Source: Sphingomonas oligoaromativorans
GTDB lineage: Bacteria > Pseudomonadota > Alphaproteobacteria > Sphingomonadales > Sphingomonadaceae
Direction: 5' to 3'
DNA length: 64,000 bases
Assembly: GCF_011762195.1 (NCBI RefSeq)
Contig: NZ_JAASQK010000003.1
Location: 248,001-312,000, forward strand
The position numbers and the translations under genes were made by a program. This document shows, piece after piece, positions 7,862 through 16,315 of the stretch. The number at the start of each line of letters is the position of its first letter. Position 1 is the first letter of the stretch. The notes beneath the pieces were generated by a model, which saw only the letters and a list, made by a program, of their open reading frames with translations, searched no databases and had not been told where the DNA came from.

Positions 7862-9473
7862 CCGCAGCCGCGTCCTCCTGCGTCTGCTCGAGATCGGCGA
7901 ACCAGCCGGCGGCGGTGCGCGCGGCCATGATGATCTCGTTGCCCTGATCGTCGGTCAGGCCATAGTCGGCGAGCACGCCGGCCTTGTCCTCCGAACGCTG
8001 CTTGGAGGGCGCGCTGTCGTTGCGGCGGCGCGGTTCCGAGCGCTTCTTCTGCACCAGCTCGTCGGTGGCGAGGTCGGCCAGATCGTCGAGCGTCTTGATG
8101 CCCGCCTTGCCCAGCGTCACCAGCATGGCTTCGGTGAGATAGGGCAGTTCGGCCAGGCCGTCCTCGACGCCGAGGCCCTGACGCTCCTCGCGGGCGGCCT
8201 GCTCGCGGCGGTCGAGCGCTTCCTGCGCGCGGCTCTGAAGCTCGGCGGCGAGATCCTCGTCGAAGCCCTCGATCGCGGCGAGTTCCGCCGGGTCGACATA
8301 GGCGACCTCCTCCAACGCGCCGAAACCCTCGGCGACGAGGAGCTGGGCCAGCGTCTCGTCGACGTCCAGCTCGCCCTCGAACATGCCGGAGCGCTCGACG
8401 AATTCCTTCTGGCGCTTCTCGGAGGCGTCGGCCTCGGTCAGGATGTCGATCGCCTTGCCGGTGAGCTGGCTGGCGAGACGGACATTCTGGCCGCGGCGGC
8501 CGATCGCGAGGCTGAGCTGATCGTCGGGGACGACCACCTCGATGCGCTCGTCATCCTCGTCGATGACGACGCGGGCGACATGCGCGGGCTGGAGCGCGTT
8601 CACCACGAAGGTGGCGACGTCCGGCGACCAGGGGATGATGTCGATCTTCTCGCCCTGCATCTCCTGCACGACGGCCTGCACGCGGCTGCCCTTCATGCCG
8701 ACGCAGGCGCCGACCGGATCGATCGACGAATCGCGGCTGATGACGCCGATCTTGGCGCGCGAGCCCGGATCGCGGGCGGCGGCCATGATGGTGATGACGC
8801 CGTCGTAGATTTCGGGGACTTCCTGCGCGAACAGCTTCTTCATGAAGTCCGGGTGCGCGCGGGAGAGGAAGATCTGCGGCCCGCGCACTTCGCGCGCGAC
8901 CTTGAGGATCAGCGAGCGGATGCGATCGCCGACGCGGACGACTTCGCGCGGGATCTGCGCGTCGCGGCGGATGACGCCCTCGGCGCGACCGAGATCGACG
9001 ACGACATGGCCGAACTCGACGCGCTTGACGACGCCGGTGATGACCTCGCCGACGCGATCCTTGAACTCGGCGAACTGGCGATCGCGCTCGGCATCGCGGA
9101 CCTTCTGGAAGATGATCTGCTTGGAGGCCTGCGCCTGGATGCGGCCGAACTCGATGGGCGGCAGCGGATCGACGATGAAGTCACCGATCGCGGCGCCCTT
9201 CTGGAGCTTCTGGGCGTCGGCGACCGACACCTGCTTGAAGAAGTCGTCGACCGCCTCGACCACCTCGACGACGCGCCACAACCGGAGGTCGCCGGTCTTC
9301 GGGTCGATCTTGGCGCGGATGTCGTTCTCGGCGCCGTAGCGCGTCTTGGCGGCGCGCTGGATCGCGTCTTCCATCGCCTCGATGACGATCTCGCGGTCGA
9401 TCAGCTTTTCGCGCGCGACCGAATCGGCAATGGCGAGCAGTTCGGCCTTGTTGGCGGAAATAGCGGTGGCCAC
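7848..9473 (-). CDS. nusA: transcription termination/antitermination factor NusA
   Basis: RNA polymerase-binding factor in pausing, termination and antitermination. 541 residues: N-terminal RNAP-binding domain (ANKAELLAIADSVAREKL at the start), S1 domain near 135-200, KH domains (VGACVGMKGSRVQAV, LSLAIGRRGQNVRLASQL) and a C-terminal acidic/helix-hairpin-helix region. I chose the GTG at 9473 because AAGGAAGG precedes it and it begins four bases after the rimP stop; the ATG further upstream (9506) would overlap rimP and add a non-homologous leader. Confidence 0.96.
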   Translation of the reverse strand: MATAISANKAELLAIADSVAREKLIDREIVIEAMEDAIQRAAKTRYGAENDIRAKIDPKTGDLRLWRVVEVVEAVDDFFKQVSVADAQKLQKGAAIGDFIVDPLPPIEFGRIQAQASKQIIFQKVRDAERDRQFAEFKDRVGEVITGVVKRVEFGHVVVDLGRAEGVIRRDAQIPREVVRVGDRIRSLILKVAREVRGPQIFLSRAHPDFMKKLFAQEVPEIYDGVITIMAAARDPGSRAKIGVISRDSSIDPVGACVGMKGSRVQAVVQEMQGEKIDIIPWSPDVATFVVNALQPAHVARVVIDEDDERIEVVVPDDQLSLAIGRRGQNVRLASQLTGKAIDILTEADASEKRQKEFVERSGMFEGELDVDETLAQLLVAEGFGALEEVAYVDPAELAAIEGFDEDLAAELQSRAQEALDRREQAAREERQGLGVEDGLAELPYLTEAMLVTLGKAGIKTLDDLADLATDELVQKKRSEPRRRNDSAPSKQRSEDKAGVLADYGLTDDQGNEIIMAARTAAGWFADLEQTQEDAAADGEQ

Positions 9474-9477
9474 GGGC

Positions 9478-10005
9478 TTATCCTTCCTTGACGATAGAGT
9501 CCGCACCCTCTGTCGAGAGGGGCGCGGTGGCCTTGATGAGCGCGTCGGTCAAGAGCAGCTTGGCCGACGCGATGGCGGAAAAGGGAAAGGCGAACTCGGC
9601 GCCGCCCTTCGAAAGGGCGACGGTGACGGTGCCGCCTTCGATGCCGAGGATGCGGCCGTCGAGCTGCTTGCGCCCGTCGATCTCCTCGGCGAGGCGGACG
9701 CGGGCGTCGAAGCCGGCCCAGTCGGCGAAGTCACTCTCGCGGGTCAGCGGGCGGTCGATGCCGGGCGACGACACCTCCAGCCGATAGGCCTCCTCGATCG
9801 GATCGGCGGCGTCGAGCACGTCCGAGATTCGGCGGCTCAGCGCCTCGCAATCGGCGATGTCGAGCTGGCGCGTATCCGGGCGCTCGGCCATGATCTGGAG
9901 CGTCGGGTCGGACTTGCCGCCGATCATCTTGATGCGGACCAGCGCGAATCCGAGCGCGTTCGCTTCGGGCTCGATCAGGCTGGTGAGGACGGCGATGTCG
10001 GTCAT
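9478..10005 (-). CDS. rimP: ribosome maturation factor RimP
   Basis: 30S-subunit assembly factor and first gene of the nus/inf operon. The 175-residue product begins MTDIAVLTSLIEPEANALG, with the RimP signatures DIADCEALSRRISDVLDA and YRLEVSSPGIDRPL in the centre, and a C-terminal SH3-like part. An ATG at 10077 would add 24 residues that do not look like RimP, so the ATG at 10005 is preferred. Its stop lies four bases before the nusA GTG. The upstream 182-base gap is shared with a divergent dehydrogenase gene. Confidence 0.93.
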   Translation of the reverse strand: MTDIAVLTSLIEPEANALGFALVRIKMIGGKSDPTLQIMAERPDTRQLDIADCEALSRRISDVLDAADPIEEAYRLEVSSPGIDRPLTRESDFADWAGFDARVRLAEEIDGRKQLDGRILGIEGGTVTVALSKGGAEFAFPFSAIASAKLLLTDALIKATAPLSTEGADSIVKEG

Positions 10006-10187
10006 GCGATTCCCGGCTGGATGGTCAAGCGCCTTCCAGCCGGCCCCGTCTGGGACCAGCCTCGGCAGAGTTTCCAATGTCGAGAAGGCACCGTCTCTAT
10101 AATCCGGTTGACGACGATCGGCAAGCGTGGTGCGGAACGCAGGCTGCCGATGCCGGGGGGCGGGCAGCCGGTTCGGAGACTCATCCC

Positions 10188-11315
10188 ATGCGCAAAGCCC
10201 TTTTCGCCGCCGCCCTGTTCGCCACCGCCGCGATGACAGCGATGCCGGTGGCCGCCGAGATGAATTTCGGCAACGCCAGGCCCAATCCGGTGAAGCCCTT
10301 CGTCGAGACCCCGGTCGCGACCTTCAACTTCCCGTGGGCGATCGCCTTCCTGCCCGACGGGCACATGCTGATTACCGAGAAGCCGGGGAAAATCTTCCTC
10401 GTCAGCCAGACCGGCCAGAAGCAGGAGGTCTCCGGCGTGCCGGCGGTGCAGTATGAAGGGCAGGGCGGCCTGCTCGACGTCGCGATCTCGCCCCATTACG
10501 CGGCCGACCATCAGGTCTATATCAGCTATTCCGAGCCCGGCGAGGGCGGAAGCAGCCTCGCCGTCGCGCGCGCCACGCTGAAGGGCACGGCGCTCGAAGG
10601 CCTCAAGGTGATCTGGCGGCAGATGCCCAAGGGCGACGGCGGCCAGTTCGGCGGCATCATCACCTTCGATCCGGCCGGCCGGCATATCTTGTTCGCCTCC
10701 GGTGAGCGGATGCGCAAGACGCCGGCGCAAGACCCGGATCAGGCGCTCGGCAAGATCATCCGCCTGAACCTCGACGGCTCGGTGCCGACCGACAATCCGA
10801 TGTACGCCGAGGGCGGCGTCAAGGCGCAGACCTGGACCACCGGCCACCGCAACCCCTACGGCCTCGCCTATGACGCCAAGGGCACGCTCTGGGAGGTCGA
10901 GATGGGGCCGAAGGGCGGCGACGAGCTGAACATCATCACGCCGGGCAAGAATTATGGCTGGCCGACCGTCTCGAACGGCATCAACTATGACGGCTCGCCG
11001 ATCCCGCCGCACGACACCCGCCCCGAGTTCGAGAAGCCGGTGGTCTACTGGACCCCGGTGATCGCGCCGGCGGGCCTCGCTTTCTACTACAAGAGCCTGT
11101 TCCCGCAGTGGAAGGGCTCGGCCTTCATCGGCGGATTGAAGGCGATGTCGCTGGTCCGCGTCGCGTTCGACGGCCCCAACGGCGCCCGCGAGGCGGATCG
11201 CTGGGACATGGGCCACCGCATCCGCGACGTGGCGGTCGGCCCGGACGGCGCGGTCTGGGTGATCGAGGACGAGGACGCCGGCCGCCTCATCAAGCTGACC
11301 CCGAAGAAGAAGTAA
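10188..11315 (+). CDS. PQQ-dependent sugar (aldose) dehydrogenase, exported
   Basis: Periplasmic beta-propeller quinoprotein that oxidises aldoses to lactones using PQQ and passes electrons to the respiratory chain. 375 residues with a signal peptide (MRKALFAAALFATAAMTAMPVAA) and the soluble aldose dehydrogenase hallmarks: NFPWAIAFLPDG, YEGQGGLLDVAISPHY, TTGHRNPYGLAYD, EMGPKGGDELNII and NYGWPTVSNG. The start follows GGAG by nine bases. It stands alone, divergent from rimP and facing trmB. Whether the organism makes PQQ cannot be seen here. Confidence 0.9.
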   Translation: MRKALFAAALFATAAMTAMPVAAEMNFGNARPNPVKPFVETPVATFNFPWAIAFLPDGHMLITEKPGKIFLVSQTGQKQEVSGVPAVQYEGQGGLLDVAISPHYAADHQVYISYSEPGEGGSSLAVARATLKGTALEGLKVIWRQMPKGDGGQFGGIITFDPAGRHILFASGERMRKTPAQDPDQALGKIIRLNLDGSVPTDNPMYAEGGVKAQTWTTGHRNPYGLAYDAKGTLWEVEMGPKGGDELNIITPGKNYGWPTVSNGINYDGSPIPPHDTRPEFEKPVVYWTPVIAPAGLAFYYKSLFPQWKGSAFIGGLKAMSLVRVAFDGPNGAREADRWDMGHRIRDVAVGPDGAVWVIEDEDAGRLIKLTPKKK

Positions 11316-11323
11316 GCGGCCGG

Positions 11324-11353
11324 TCGGGGCGCCTCTCCCGAGCGGTGCCCCGA
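11324..11353. terminator. hairpin between convergent dehydrogenase and trmB genes
   Basis: TCGGGGC (11324-11330) and GCCCCGA (11347-11353) form a 7-bp stem with a 16-base loop, nine bases after the dehydrogenase stop and just before the trmB stop. There is no clear T-run, so it is a candidate bidirectional terminator only. Confidence 0.45.
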
Positions 11354-11360
11354 GGGCTCG

Positions 11361-12071
11361 TCACGCCGCGGAACGCACCGTGGCCGGCACATCCGTGCGG
11401 ATGTAGCGGAAATACCAGACCTCATGGCCCTTCGCTCGCGCCTTCTGCTCATAGCGCGTCTCGGGCCAGTCGTTGGGGCGGACGAGGAAGTCGCCCGGCC
11501 CCTTCGCCTGCCATTCGAACTGGGGCAGCGAGCCCATCACCATCATCGCCCAGCGGACATAGACCGGATGGTCGGTGCCGAAGCGGAACTCGGCGCCCGG
11601 CTTCATCTTGGACGCGAGCAGGCCGATCGGGCCGGGGTTCATGAAGCGGCGCTTGGCGTGGCGCGCCTTGGGCCAGGGATCGGGATGGAGCAGCCACGCC
11701 CGGTCGAGGCTCGCATCGGGGAGCCGCTCGATCACCTCCAGCGCGTCGTTCATATGGATGCGGACATTGGAGAGCCCCCGGTCACGCACCTGCATCAGCG
11801 CGCCGACCACGCCGTCGAGGAAGGGCTCGCAGCCGATGAAGCCCATCTCGGGGCGCATTGCGGCCTGCTGCGCCATATGCTCGCCCTTGCCGAAGCCGAT
11901 CTCCAGCGCAAGCGGCCGGTCGGCGCCGAACAGGCGCGCGGCATCGAGCGGGCCTTCCTCGGGCACGGACAGTTTGGGCAGGAACTCTTCGACGAGCGCG
12001 GCCTGTCCGGCGCGCAACGCGTGGCCCTGCCGGCGGCCATAGAGCCGGCGGATCGTCAAGGGATCGGTCAT
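11361..12071 (-). CDS. trmB: tRNA (guanine(46)-N7)-methyltransferase
   Basis: SAM-dependent enzyme that forms m7G46 in the variable loop of tRNAs. The 236-residue protein shows RRLYGRRQGHALR at the N-terminus, the SAM-binding motif LALEIGFGKGEHM, GCEPFLDGVVGAL, and the diagnostic LLHPDPWPKARHAKRRFMN with the catalytic region. Length is normal. It is transcribed alone, convergent with the sugar dehydrogenase; the 370 bases upstream hold no gene. Confidence 0.95.
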   Translation of the reverse strand: MTDPLTIRRLYGRRQGHALRAGQAALVEEFLPKLSVPEEGPLDAARLFGADRPLALEIGFGKGEHMAQQAAMRPEMGFIGCEPFLDGVVGALMQVRDRGLSNVRIHMNDALEVIERLPDASLDRAWLLHPDPWPKARHAKRRFMNPGPIGLLASKMKPGAEFRFGTDHPVYVRWAMMVMGSLPQFEWQAKGPGDFLVRPNDWPETRYEQKARAKGHEVWYFRYIRTDVPATVRSAA

Positions 12072-12441
12072 GGGGGCGCCCCTTAGCGATTCATGCGCGC
12101 CGATGCACCCCTTTGGCGCGGGGGCGTGTCGGCCCCGACACAGCAGCCGATCGGATTAGACGAAAGTTTTCCCGGCCCGCCAGAGCAGCGCCATTTTCAG
12201 GGCGCCGGACAGCGCGCTGCCGGCTCCGAATCCACCTAACCGGCTGACTCGCAGGCCTTTTGACCGTTACCGTTCGGATACAGCCTGCCCCTATTCGGCA
12301 CTAATCCCTTCATGACAGGCTTTACGGATGTTGCGCCGCAACGGTTCTATGTGTTTCTTTTGTGCCACGGCAGCGGTGACGGTTAATCCTCGCGCAACCG
12401 GGTGAGGCGTAACCTTTCTGTTGCCATGGTGGGGAAAGGCA
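12072..12441. other. 370-base intergenic region
   Basis: Lies between divergent trmB and the orphan gene at 12442. I find no convincing coding frame or RNA gene. It contains the short dyad GTTGC-gcc-GCAAC near 12330 and the longer inverted repeat at 12381-12414, and is less GC-rich towards its right end, as expected for promoters. I looked for a SAM riboswitch-like structure and see none I can support. Confidence 0.6.
12381..12414. promoter_or_regulatory. inverted repeat upstream of the orphan gene
   Basis: GGTTA-at-CCTC (12381-12391) faces GAGG-cg-TAACC (12404-12414): two nine-base matched arms each interrupted by a two-base mismatch, with the axis about 45 bases before the start codon at 12442. 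This spacing suits an operator or 5'-UTR hairpin. Confidence 0.4.
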
Positions 12442-12990
12442 ATGGGTACGCAGGCAAGACCGGCAGACGGTGCAATGGCTTTGGCGGAGATGAGGGAGTT
12501 TGCCTCCTTCCCCGCTTCGACGCAGCGATATATCCGGCGTTCGCTCGACGTCGGGCTCGATCGTCAGGACGCGCTCGGCCGCTGGTCGCGCGACGTGGTG
12601 GAATCCGCCAGCATCCGGGCGCAGACCCGCATGTACGGGCGGCTCACCTCCTTGCGCGACATCATCCCGGACGATAGCGGGCTGGACGCGATCGAGCCGT
12701 TCATGGCGCCTCTGGTCACCATGTCGGCGTTCGATCTCGGGCAGGATCGGCTGTGCAGCTTCGGCGCATATCGCTTCCTCTACGAGCGGCTGCTGGGTGC
12801 GTCGGTGCGGCCATGGCTGCCGGGGGCGTTCTGTGCGGCGGCGGCGTTGCCGCATCTCCATCCCGATCGGCGGCGCGCGCTGCTCCAGTCGATCAGCGAG
12901 GCGGCGGCGACGGCGGTGGGCTGGTCGTCACGCGAGCCGAGCTTTTTCCCGGAATGGGTGGAAAAGGTCGACACGCACCTTCCCAACTGA
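12442..12990 (+). CDS. hypothetical protein, 182 residues
   Basis: I do not recognise this gene. The product begins MGTQARPADGAMALAEMREF, is rich in Arg, Ser and Leu, and has no signal peptide or strong membrane segment, although FCAAAALPHL is mildly hydrophobic. Notable stretches are QRYIRRSLDVGLDRQDALGR and SFFPEWVEKVDTHLPN at the end. The ATG at 12442 follows GGGGAAAGG, a good ribosome site. Codon choice is like its neighbours and the opposite-strand frame is not protein-like, so a real gene is likely. A mannose-6-phosphate isomerase gene follows 71 bases later. Confidence 0.65.
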   Translation: MGTQARPADGAMALAEMREFASFPASTQRYIRRSLDVGLDRQDALGRWSRDVVESASIRAQTRMYGRLTSLRDIIPDDSGLDAIEPFMAPLVTMSAFDLGQDRLCSFGAYRFLYERLLGASVRPWLPGAFCAAAALPHLHPDRRRALLQSISEAAATAVGWSSREPSFFPEWVEKVDTHLPN

Positions 12991-13061
12991 CGCTTGAGCG
13001 GGCAGGGGAAACGGATCACTGTCGAAGGCGTTCGGCAGACGCCCCAGACTGGAGACTTCCG

Positions 13062-13913
13062 ATGCCCGTCATCCGCCTCGAAACCAAGCGCGTCGAGAAG
13101 CCCTGGGGGCGCCATGATCTGTGGCCGGGCTTCGAGGATGTTCCCGAAGGCGGCGATCCCGTCGGCGAGATCTGGTTCCAGGCGCCCAAGGGCGTCGGCG
13201 AGGACGATCCCGATCTCCTCGTCAAATATCTCTTCACCTCGGAGAAGCTGTCGGTGCAGGTCCACCCGGACGACGCCGACGCCCGCGCGCGGGGCCATGA
13301 GCGCGGCAAGAGCGAGGCGTGGCAGATCCTCGCCGCCGAACCGCACGCCACCATCGCCATCGGCACCCGCTCGCCGATGACCAAGGACGAGCTGCGCGCC
13401 TCCTCGCTCGACGGATCGATCGAGGACAAGCTCGACTGGAAGGCGGTGAAGGCGGATCAGTTCTGGTATTCGCCGGCGGGCACCGTCCACGCCATCGGGC
13501 CGGGGCTCGTGCTGGTCGAGCTTCAGCAGAATGTCGACCTGACCTACAGGCTCTACGACTATGGCAGCGCACGCGAGCTGCATGTCGACGACGGCGTGGC
13601 TGTGGCGGACCCGGTGCCTTATGTCGCGCCCTTCCAGCCGCGCGACATCGAGCCGGGCCGTCGCCTGCTCTCCGCCGAATGCGCCTTCGTCACGGAACGC
13701 TGGACTTCGGTGCGCGCCGGCACGCTCGCCGCGACGCATGAGCGGCCGGTGTGGCTGGTGCCGCTCAAGGGCGAGGGCGTGATCGACGGTCAGCCGATCG
13801 GGCCGGGCGGCGTCTGGCTGGCCGACAGTGCGGTGCCCTTCGAGGTGAAGCCCGGCATCGACCTGCTCGTGGCCTATCCGGGCGGCACGCCGAACGAGGC
13901 GCTGCTCGGCTGA
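13062..13913 (+). CDS. manA: class I mannose-6-phosphate isomerase
   Basis: Zinc enzyme interconverting fructose-6-P and mannose-6-P, the first step towards GDP-mannose for exopolysaccharide. 283 residues, the short cupin form. Metal-binding signatures are LSVQVHPDD near residue 65 and the Glu in GKSEAWQILAAEP; the C-terminal cupin has YSPAGTVHAIGPGLVLVELQQNVDLTYRLYDY-type sequence near residues 145-175. The ATG at 13062 follows GGAG by eight bases. Its pathway partner, the GDP-mannose pyrophosphorylase, is 43 kb away at 56826-57908. It converges on the Crp-type gene with a four-base gap. Confidence 0.9.
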   Translation: MPVIRLETKRVEKPWGRHDLWPGFEDVPEGGDPVGEIWFQAPKGVGEDDPDLLVKYLFTSEKLSVQVHPDDADARARGHERGKSEAWQILAAEPHATIAIGTRSPMTKDELRASSLDGSIEDKLDWKAVKADQFWYSPAGTVHAIGPGLVLVELQQNVDLTYRLYDYGSARELHVDDGVAVADPVPYVAPFQPRDIEPGRRLLSAECAFVTERWTSVRAGTLAATHERPVWLVPLKGEGVIDGQPIGPGGVWLADSAVPFEVKPGIDLLVAYPGGTPNEALLG

Positions 13914-13917
13914 ACCT

Positions 13918-14655
13918 TCAGGACAGCGCGCTGGGCAGCCAGCCGGTGTCGATCGTGCCGTAACGGTCGACATGGTTGGCGACGGCGGCCAGTTCCGCTT
14001 CGTCGAGGATGCGCACCCGCCCATTGGTGCGCGAGATCAGCCCGGCTTCGGCGAGCTGGCGGATCATCCGGTTGACGTGGACGGCGGTGAGTCCCGTCGC
14101 GTCGCCGATCTCCTCCTGCGTGAGGGGGAGGGGGATGCCCTCCTCGATCGGCTCGCCGTTCGCGCGCAGCCGGCGCAGCGCGTCGACCAGCAACGCCGCC
14201 ACCCGCGCCCGCGCCGAGGTGCGGCCCACCGAGGCGAGCCGGTCCGCCAGCATCACCCGCTCGGCCTGCGCCAGCGTGTGGATCAGCATCGCCAGCCGGG
14301 GATGCCGCTCGAACAGGCCGCGCAGCGCCGCCTTGTCGATGATGCGTATGGTCGCGTCGGTGGCGGCGGTGATGGTGAAGGGGGCGTGGTTCCAGGCAAG
14401 GCTGGTCTCGCCCGCCAGCTCGCCGGGGAGGTGGAGCGTCAGGATCTGCCGGTTGCCGTCCGCCAGCAGCATCGAGCTGTAGAGCCAGCCCTTGCGCACC
14501 ACATATAGCTCGCGCGTGGGGGATTGTTCGGCGCGCAGCACCGTGCCGCGCGGAACCGACCGCTCGACTTCCTCCAGCTCCAGAAGCGCCCGGCGCTCGG
14601 ACTCGACAAGATGCAGATATCGGCCGAGCCGTTCCGCCAGACAGCTTTTTTCCAC
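13918..14655 (-). CDS. Crp/Fnr family transcriptional regulator
   Basis: 245-residue DNA-binding regulator: an N-terminal cyclic-nucleotide-binding-type cupin (about residues 25-120, with LTLHLPGELAGETSL) and a C-terminal winged helix whose recognition region is LTQEEIGDATGLTAVHVNRM. The Fnr cysteine cluster is absent (only one N-terminal Cys), so it is not an Fe-S oxygen sensor; the effector is unknown. I chose the GTG at 14655 because GGAGAAGCG precedes it; an ATG at 14712 would add 19 residues but has no ribosome site. Targets cannot be told from the context. Confidence 0.88.
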   Translation of the reverse strand: MEKSCLAERLGRYLHLVESERRALLELEEVERSVPRGTVLRAEQSPTRELYVVRKGWLYSSMLLADGNRQILTLHLPGELAGETSLAWNHAPFTITAATDATIRIIDKAALRGLFERHPRLAMLIHTLAQAERVMLADRLASVGRTSARARVAALLVDALRRLRANGEPIEEGIPLPLTQEEIGDATGLTAVHVNRMIRQLAEAGLISRTNGRVRILDEAELAAVANHVDRYGTIDTGWLPSALS

Positions 14656-14827
14656 CGCTTCTCCGCTGCGCCCCCTTGCAATCGCGCCAAGCTGTAGGCG
14701 GAACGCGCCCATTCCGCGCTAACAACGATCAAGATTTTGAAGCACTTGGCACGATCGGGGAGACGGCGGCTCGTGCCCGCGCGAGTGTTGTCTTGCGCGC
14801 GCGTGGGGATGCTCTAGGAGCGCTGTC

Positions 14828-16111
14828 ATGGACAGGATCGTCATCCGTGGTGGCCGCACGCTTTCGGGCCGTCTTCCGATCTCGGGCGCCAAGAACGCCG
14901 CGCTCACGCTGCTGCCTTGCGCGCTGCTGACCGATCAGCCGCTGACGCTCGGCAATCTGCCGCGTCTGGCCGATGTCGACGGCTTCGGGCATCTGCTGAA
15001 CGGCATGGGCGTCTCGACCGCGATCGCCGGCGGCAGCCCCGACGAGTTCGGCCGCACCATGACTCTGGACGCCAAGCGGATCACGTCGACCACCGCGCCC
15101 TATGATTTCGTGCGCAAGATGCGCGCCTCGATCCTCGTGCTCGGCCCGCTGATCGCGCGGATGGGCGAGGCGACCGTGTCGCTGCCCGGCGGCTGCGCGA
15201 TCGGCAACCGGCCGATCGACCTTCACCTGAAGGCGCTGGAGCAATTGGGCGCCGAGATCGAGATCACCCATGGCTATGTCCGCGCCATCGCGCCGGACGG
15301 TGGCCTGCGCGGCGGGCAGATCGTCTTCCCGATCGTCTCGGTCGGCGCCACCGAGAACGCGCTGATGGCGGCCGCGCTCGCCACCGGCGAGACGATCATC
15401 GACAATGCCGCGCGCGAGCCCGAGATCGTCGATCTCTGCCGCTGCCTCGTCGCGATGGGCGCGGAGATCGAGGGGATCGGCACCGAGCGGCTGATCGTCC
15501 ACGGCAAGCCGCGCCTCCACGGCGCCACCTATCAGGTCATGCCCGATCGCATCGAGGCGGGCAGCTATGCCTGCGCGGCGGCGATCACCGGCGGCGATCT
15601 CGAGCTGGTCGGCGCGCGGGCGGCGGACATGACCGCGATCCTCGCCGATCTGCGCGAGGCGGGGCTGCACGTCACCGAGACGGCCGACAGCATCCGCGTC
15701 GCGGCCGACGGCAAGCTCAAGCCGCTGACCATCTCGACCGCGCCCTATCCGGCTTTCCCGACCGACATGCAGGCGCAGTTCATGGCGATGCTGTCACTGG
15801 CGGATGGCGCCTCGGTGCTGACCGAGACGATCTTCGAGAATCGCTACATGCATGTGCCGGAACTGGCGCGCATGGGCGCCGACATCCAGGTCCGCGGCCG
15901 CGCGGCGGTGGTGCGCGGCGTCGACAGGCTGGTCGGCGCGGAAGTGATGGCGACCGATCTGCGCGCCTCGATGAGCCTCGTGCTCGCCGGCCTCGCCGCC
16001 GAGGGCGAGACGAAGGTGCATCGCGTCTACCATCTCGATCGCGGCTATGAGCGGCTGGAGGAGAAGCTCTCCGCCGTCGGTGCCGAGATCGAGCGCCAAC
16101 CCGACGAATAA
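14828..16111 (+). CDS. murA: UDP-N-acetylglucosamine 1-carboxyvinyltransferase
   Basis: First committed step of peptidoglycan synthesis: transfer of enolpyruvate from PEP to UDP-GlcNAc in the cytoplasm. 427 residues. The start [25 protein letters not shown] contains the substrate Lys22-Asn23 pair, and the catalytic loop [16 protein letters not shown] carries the fosfomycin-reactive Cys at about 123. The C-terminal half ends [20 protein letters not shown], as in the family. It stands alone with a strong terminator after it. Confidence 0.98.
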   Translation: MDRIVIRGGRTLSGRLPISGAKNAALTLLPCALLTDQPLTLGNLPRLADVDGFGHLLNGMGVSTAIAGGSPDEFGRTMTLDAKRITSTTAPYDFVRKMRASILVLGPLIARMGEATVSLPGGCAIGNRPIDLHLKALEQLGAEIEITHGYVRAIAPDGGLRGGQIVFPIVSVGATENALMAAALATGETIIDNAAREPEIVDLCRCLVAMGAEIEGIGTERLIVHGKPRLHGATYQVMPDRIEAGSYACAAAITGGDLELVGARAADMTAILADLREAGLHVTETADSIRVAADGKLKPLTISTAPYPAFPTDMQAQFMAMLSLADGASVLTETIFENRYMHVPELARMGADIQVRGRAAVVRGVDRLVGAEVMATDLRASMSLVLAGLAAEGETKVHRVYHLDRGYERLEEKLSAVGAEIERQPDE

Positions 16112-16141
16112 GCGCCCGCCCCGTAGGGAGAGACAGCATCG

Positions 16142-16176
16142 CGACCGCCGGTGGGAGGCCCGCCGGCGGTCGTTTT
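16142..16176 (+). terminator. Rho-independent terminator after murA
   Basis: CGACCGCCGG (16142-16151) and CCGGCGGTCG (16163-16172) form a perfect 10-bp stem with an 11-base loop, followed directly by TTTT (16173-16176), 30 bases past the murA stop. Confidence 0.9.
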
Positions 16177-16202
16177 CATTCGCCCGGGTGCAGCGCACAA
16201 AA

Positions 16203-16225
16203 AAGATTCTTAAGAAATGCATCTT
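16203..16225 (+). promoter_or_regulatory. NsrR-like operator upstream of the alternative oxidase gene
   Basis: The 23-base site AAGATTCTTAA-G-AAATGCATCTT fits the 11-1-11 dyad of NsrR sites (AAGATGCATTT-n-AAATGCATCTT): the right half matches 11 of 11 and the left half 7 of 11. A possible -10 box, TATATT (16225-16230), follows directly, so a bound repressor would block RNA polymerase. NsrR control of an alternative oxidase is known from Vibrio fischeri; no nsrR gene is in this window. Confidence 0.55.
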
Positions 16226-16258
16226 ATATTGACCGGCACGTTGAAAGGAGTATTCCAC

Positions 16259-16273
16259 ATGCATCATTCGTGA
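16259..16273 (+). other. four-codon leader frame (MHHS) before the alternative oxidase gene
   Basis: AAAGGAG followed eight bases later by ATG CAT CAT TCG TGA gives a tiny frame with an excellent ribosome site. A 6-bp hairpin, GGCCGG-cggaga-CCGGCC (16277-16294), separates it from the ribosome site of the oxidase gene. It may be a leader peptide or chance; translation would need direct evidence. Confidence 0.3.
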
Positions 16274-16315
16274 CTCGGCCGGCGGAGACCGGCCCGGACA
16301 AAGGGAGTTCGTGTC

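Noticed and set aside
12072-12441. Riboswitch or small RNA in the trmB gap
   Set aside because: Only short stems can be drawn by eye and none matches a known riboswitch core.
13918-14655. Fnr-type oxygen sensor that might control aox
   Set aside because: The N-terminal cysteine cluster is missing and no clear TTGAT-N4-ATCAA site lies before aox.
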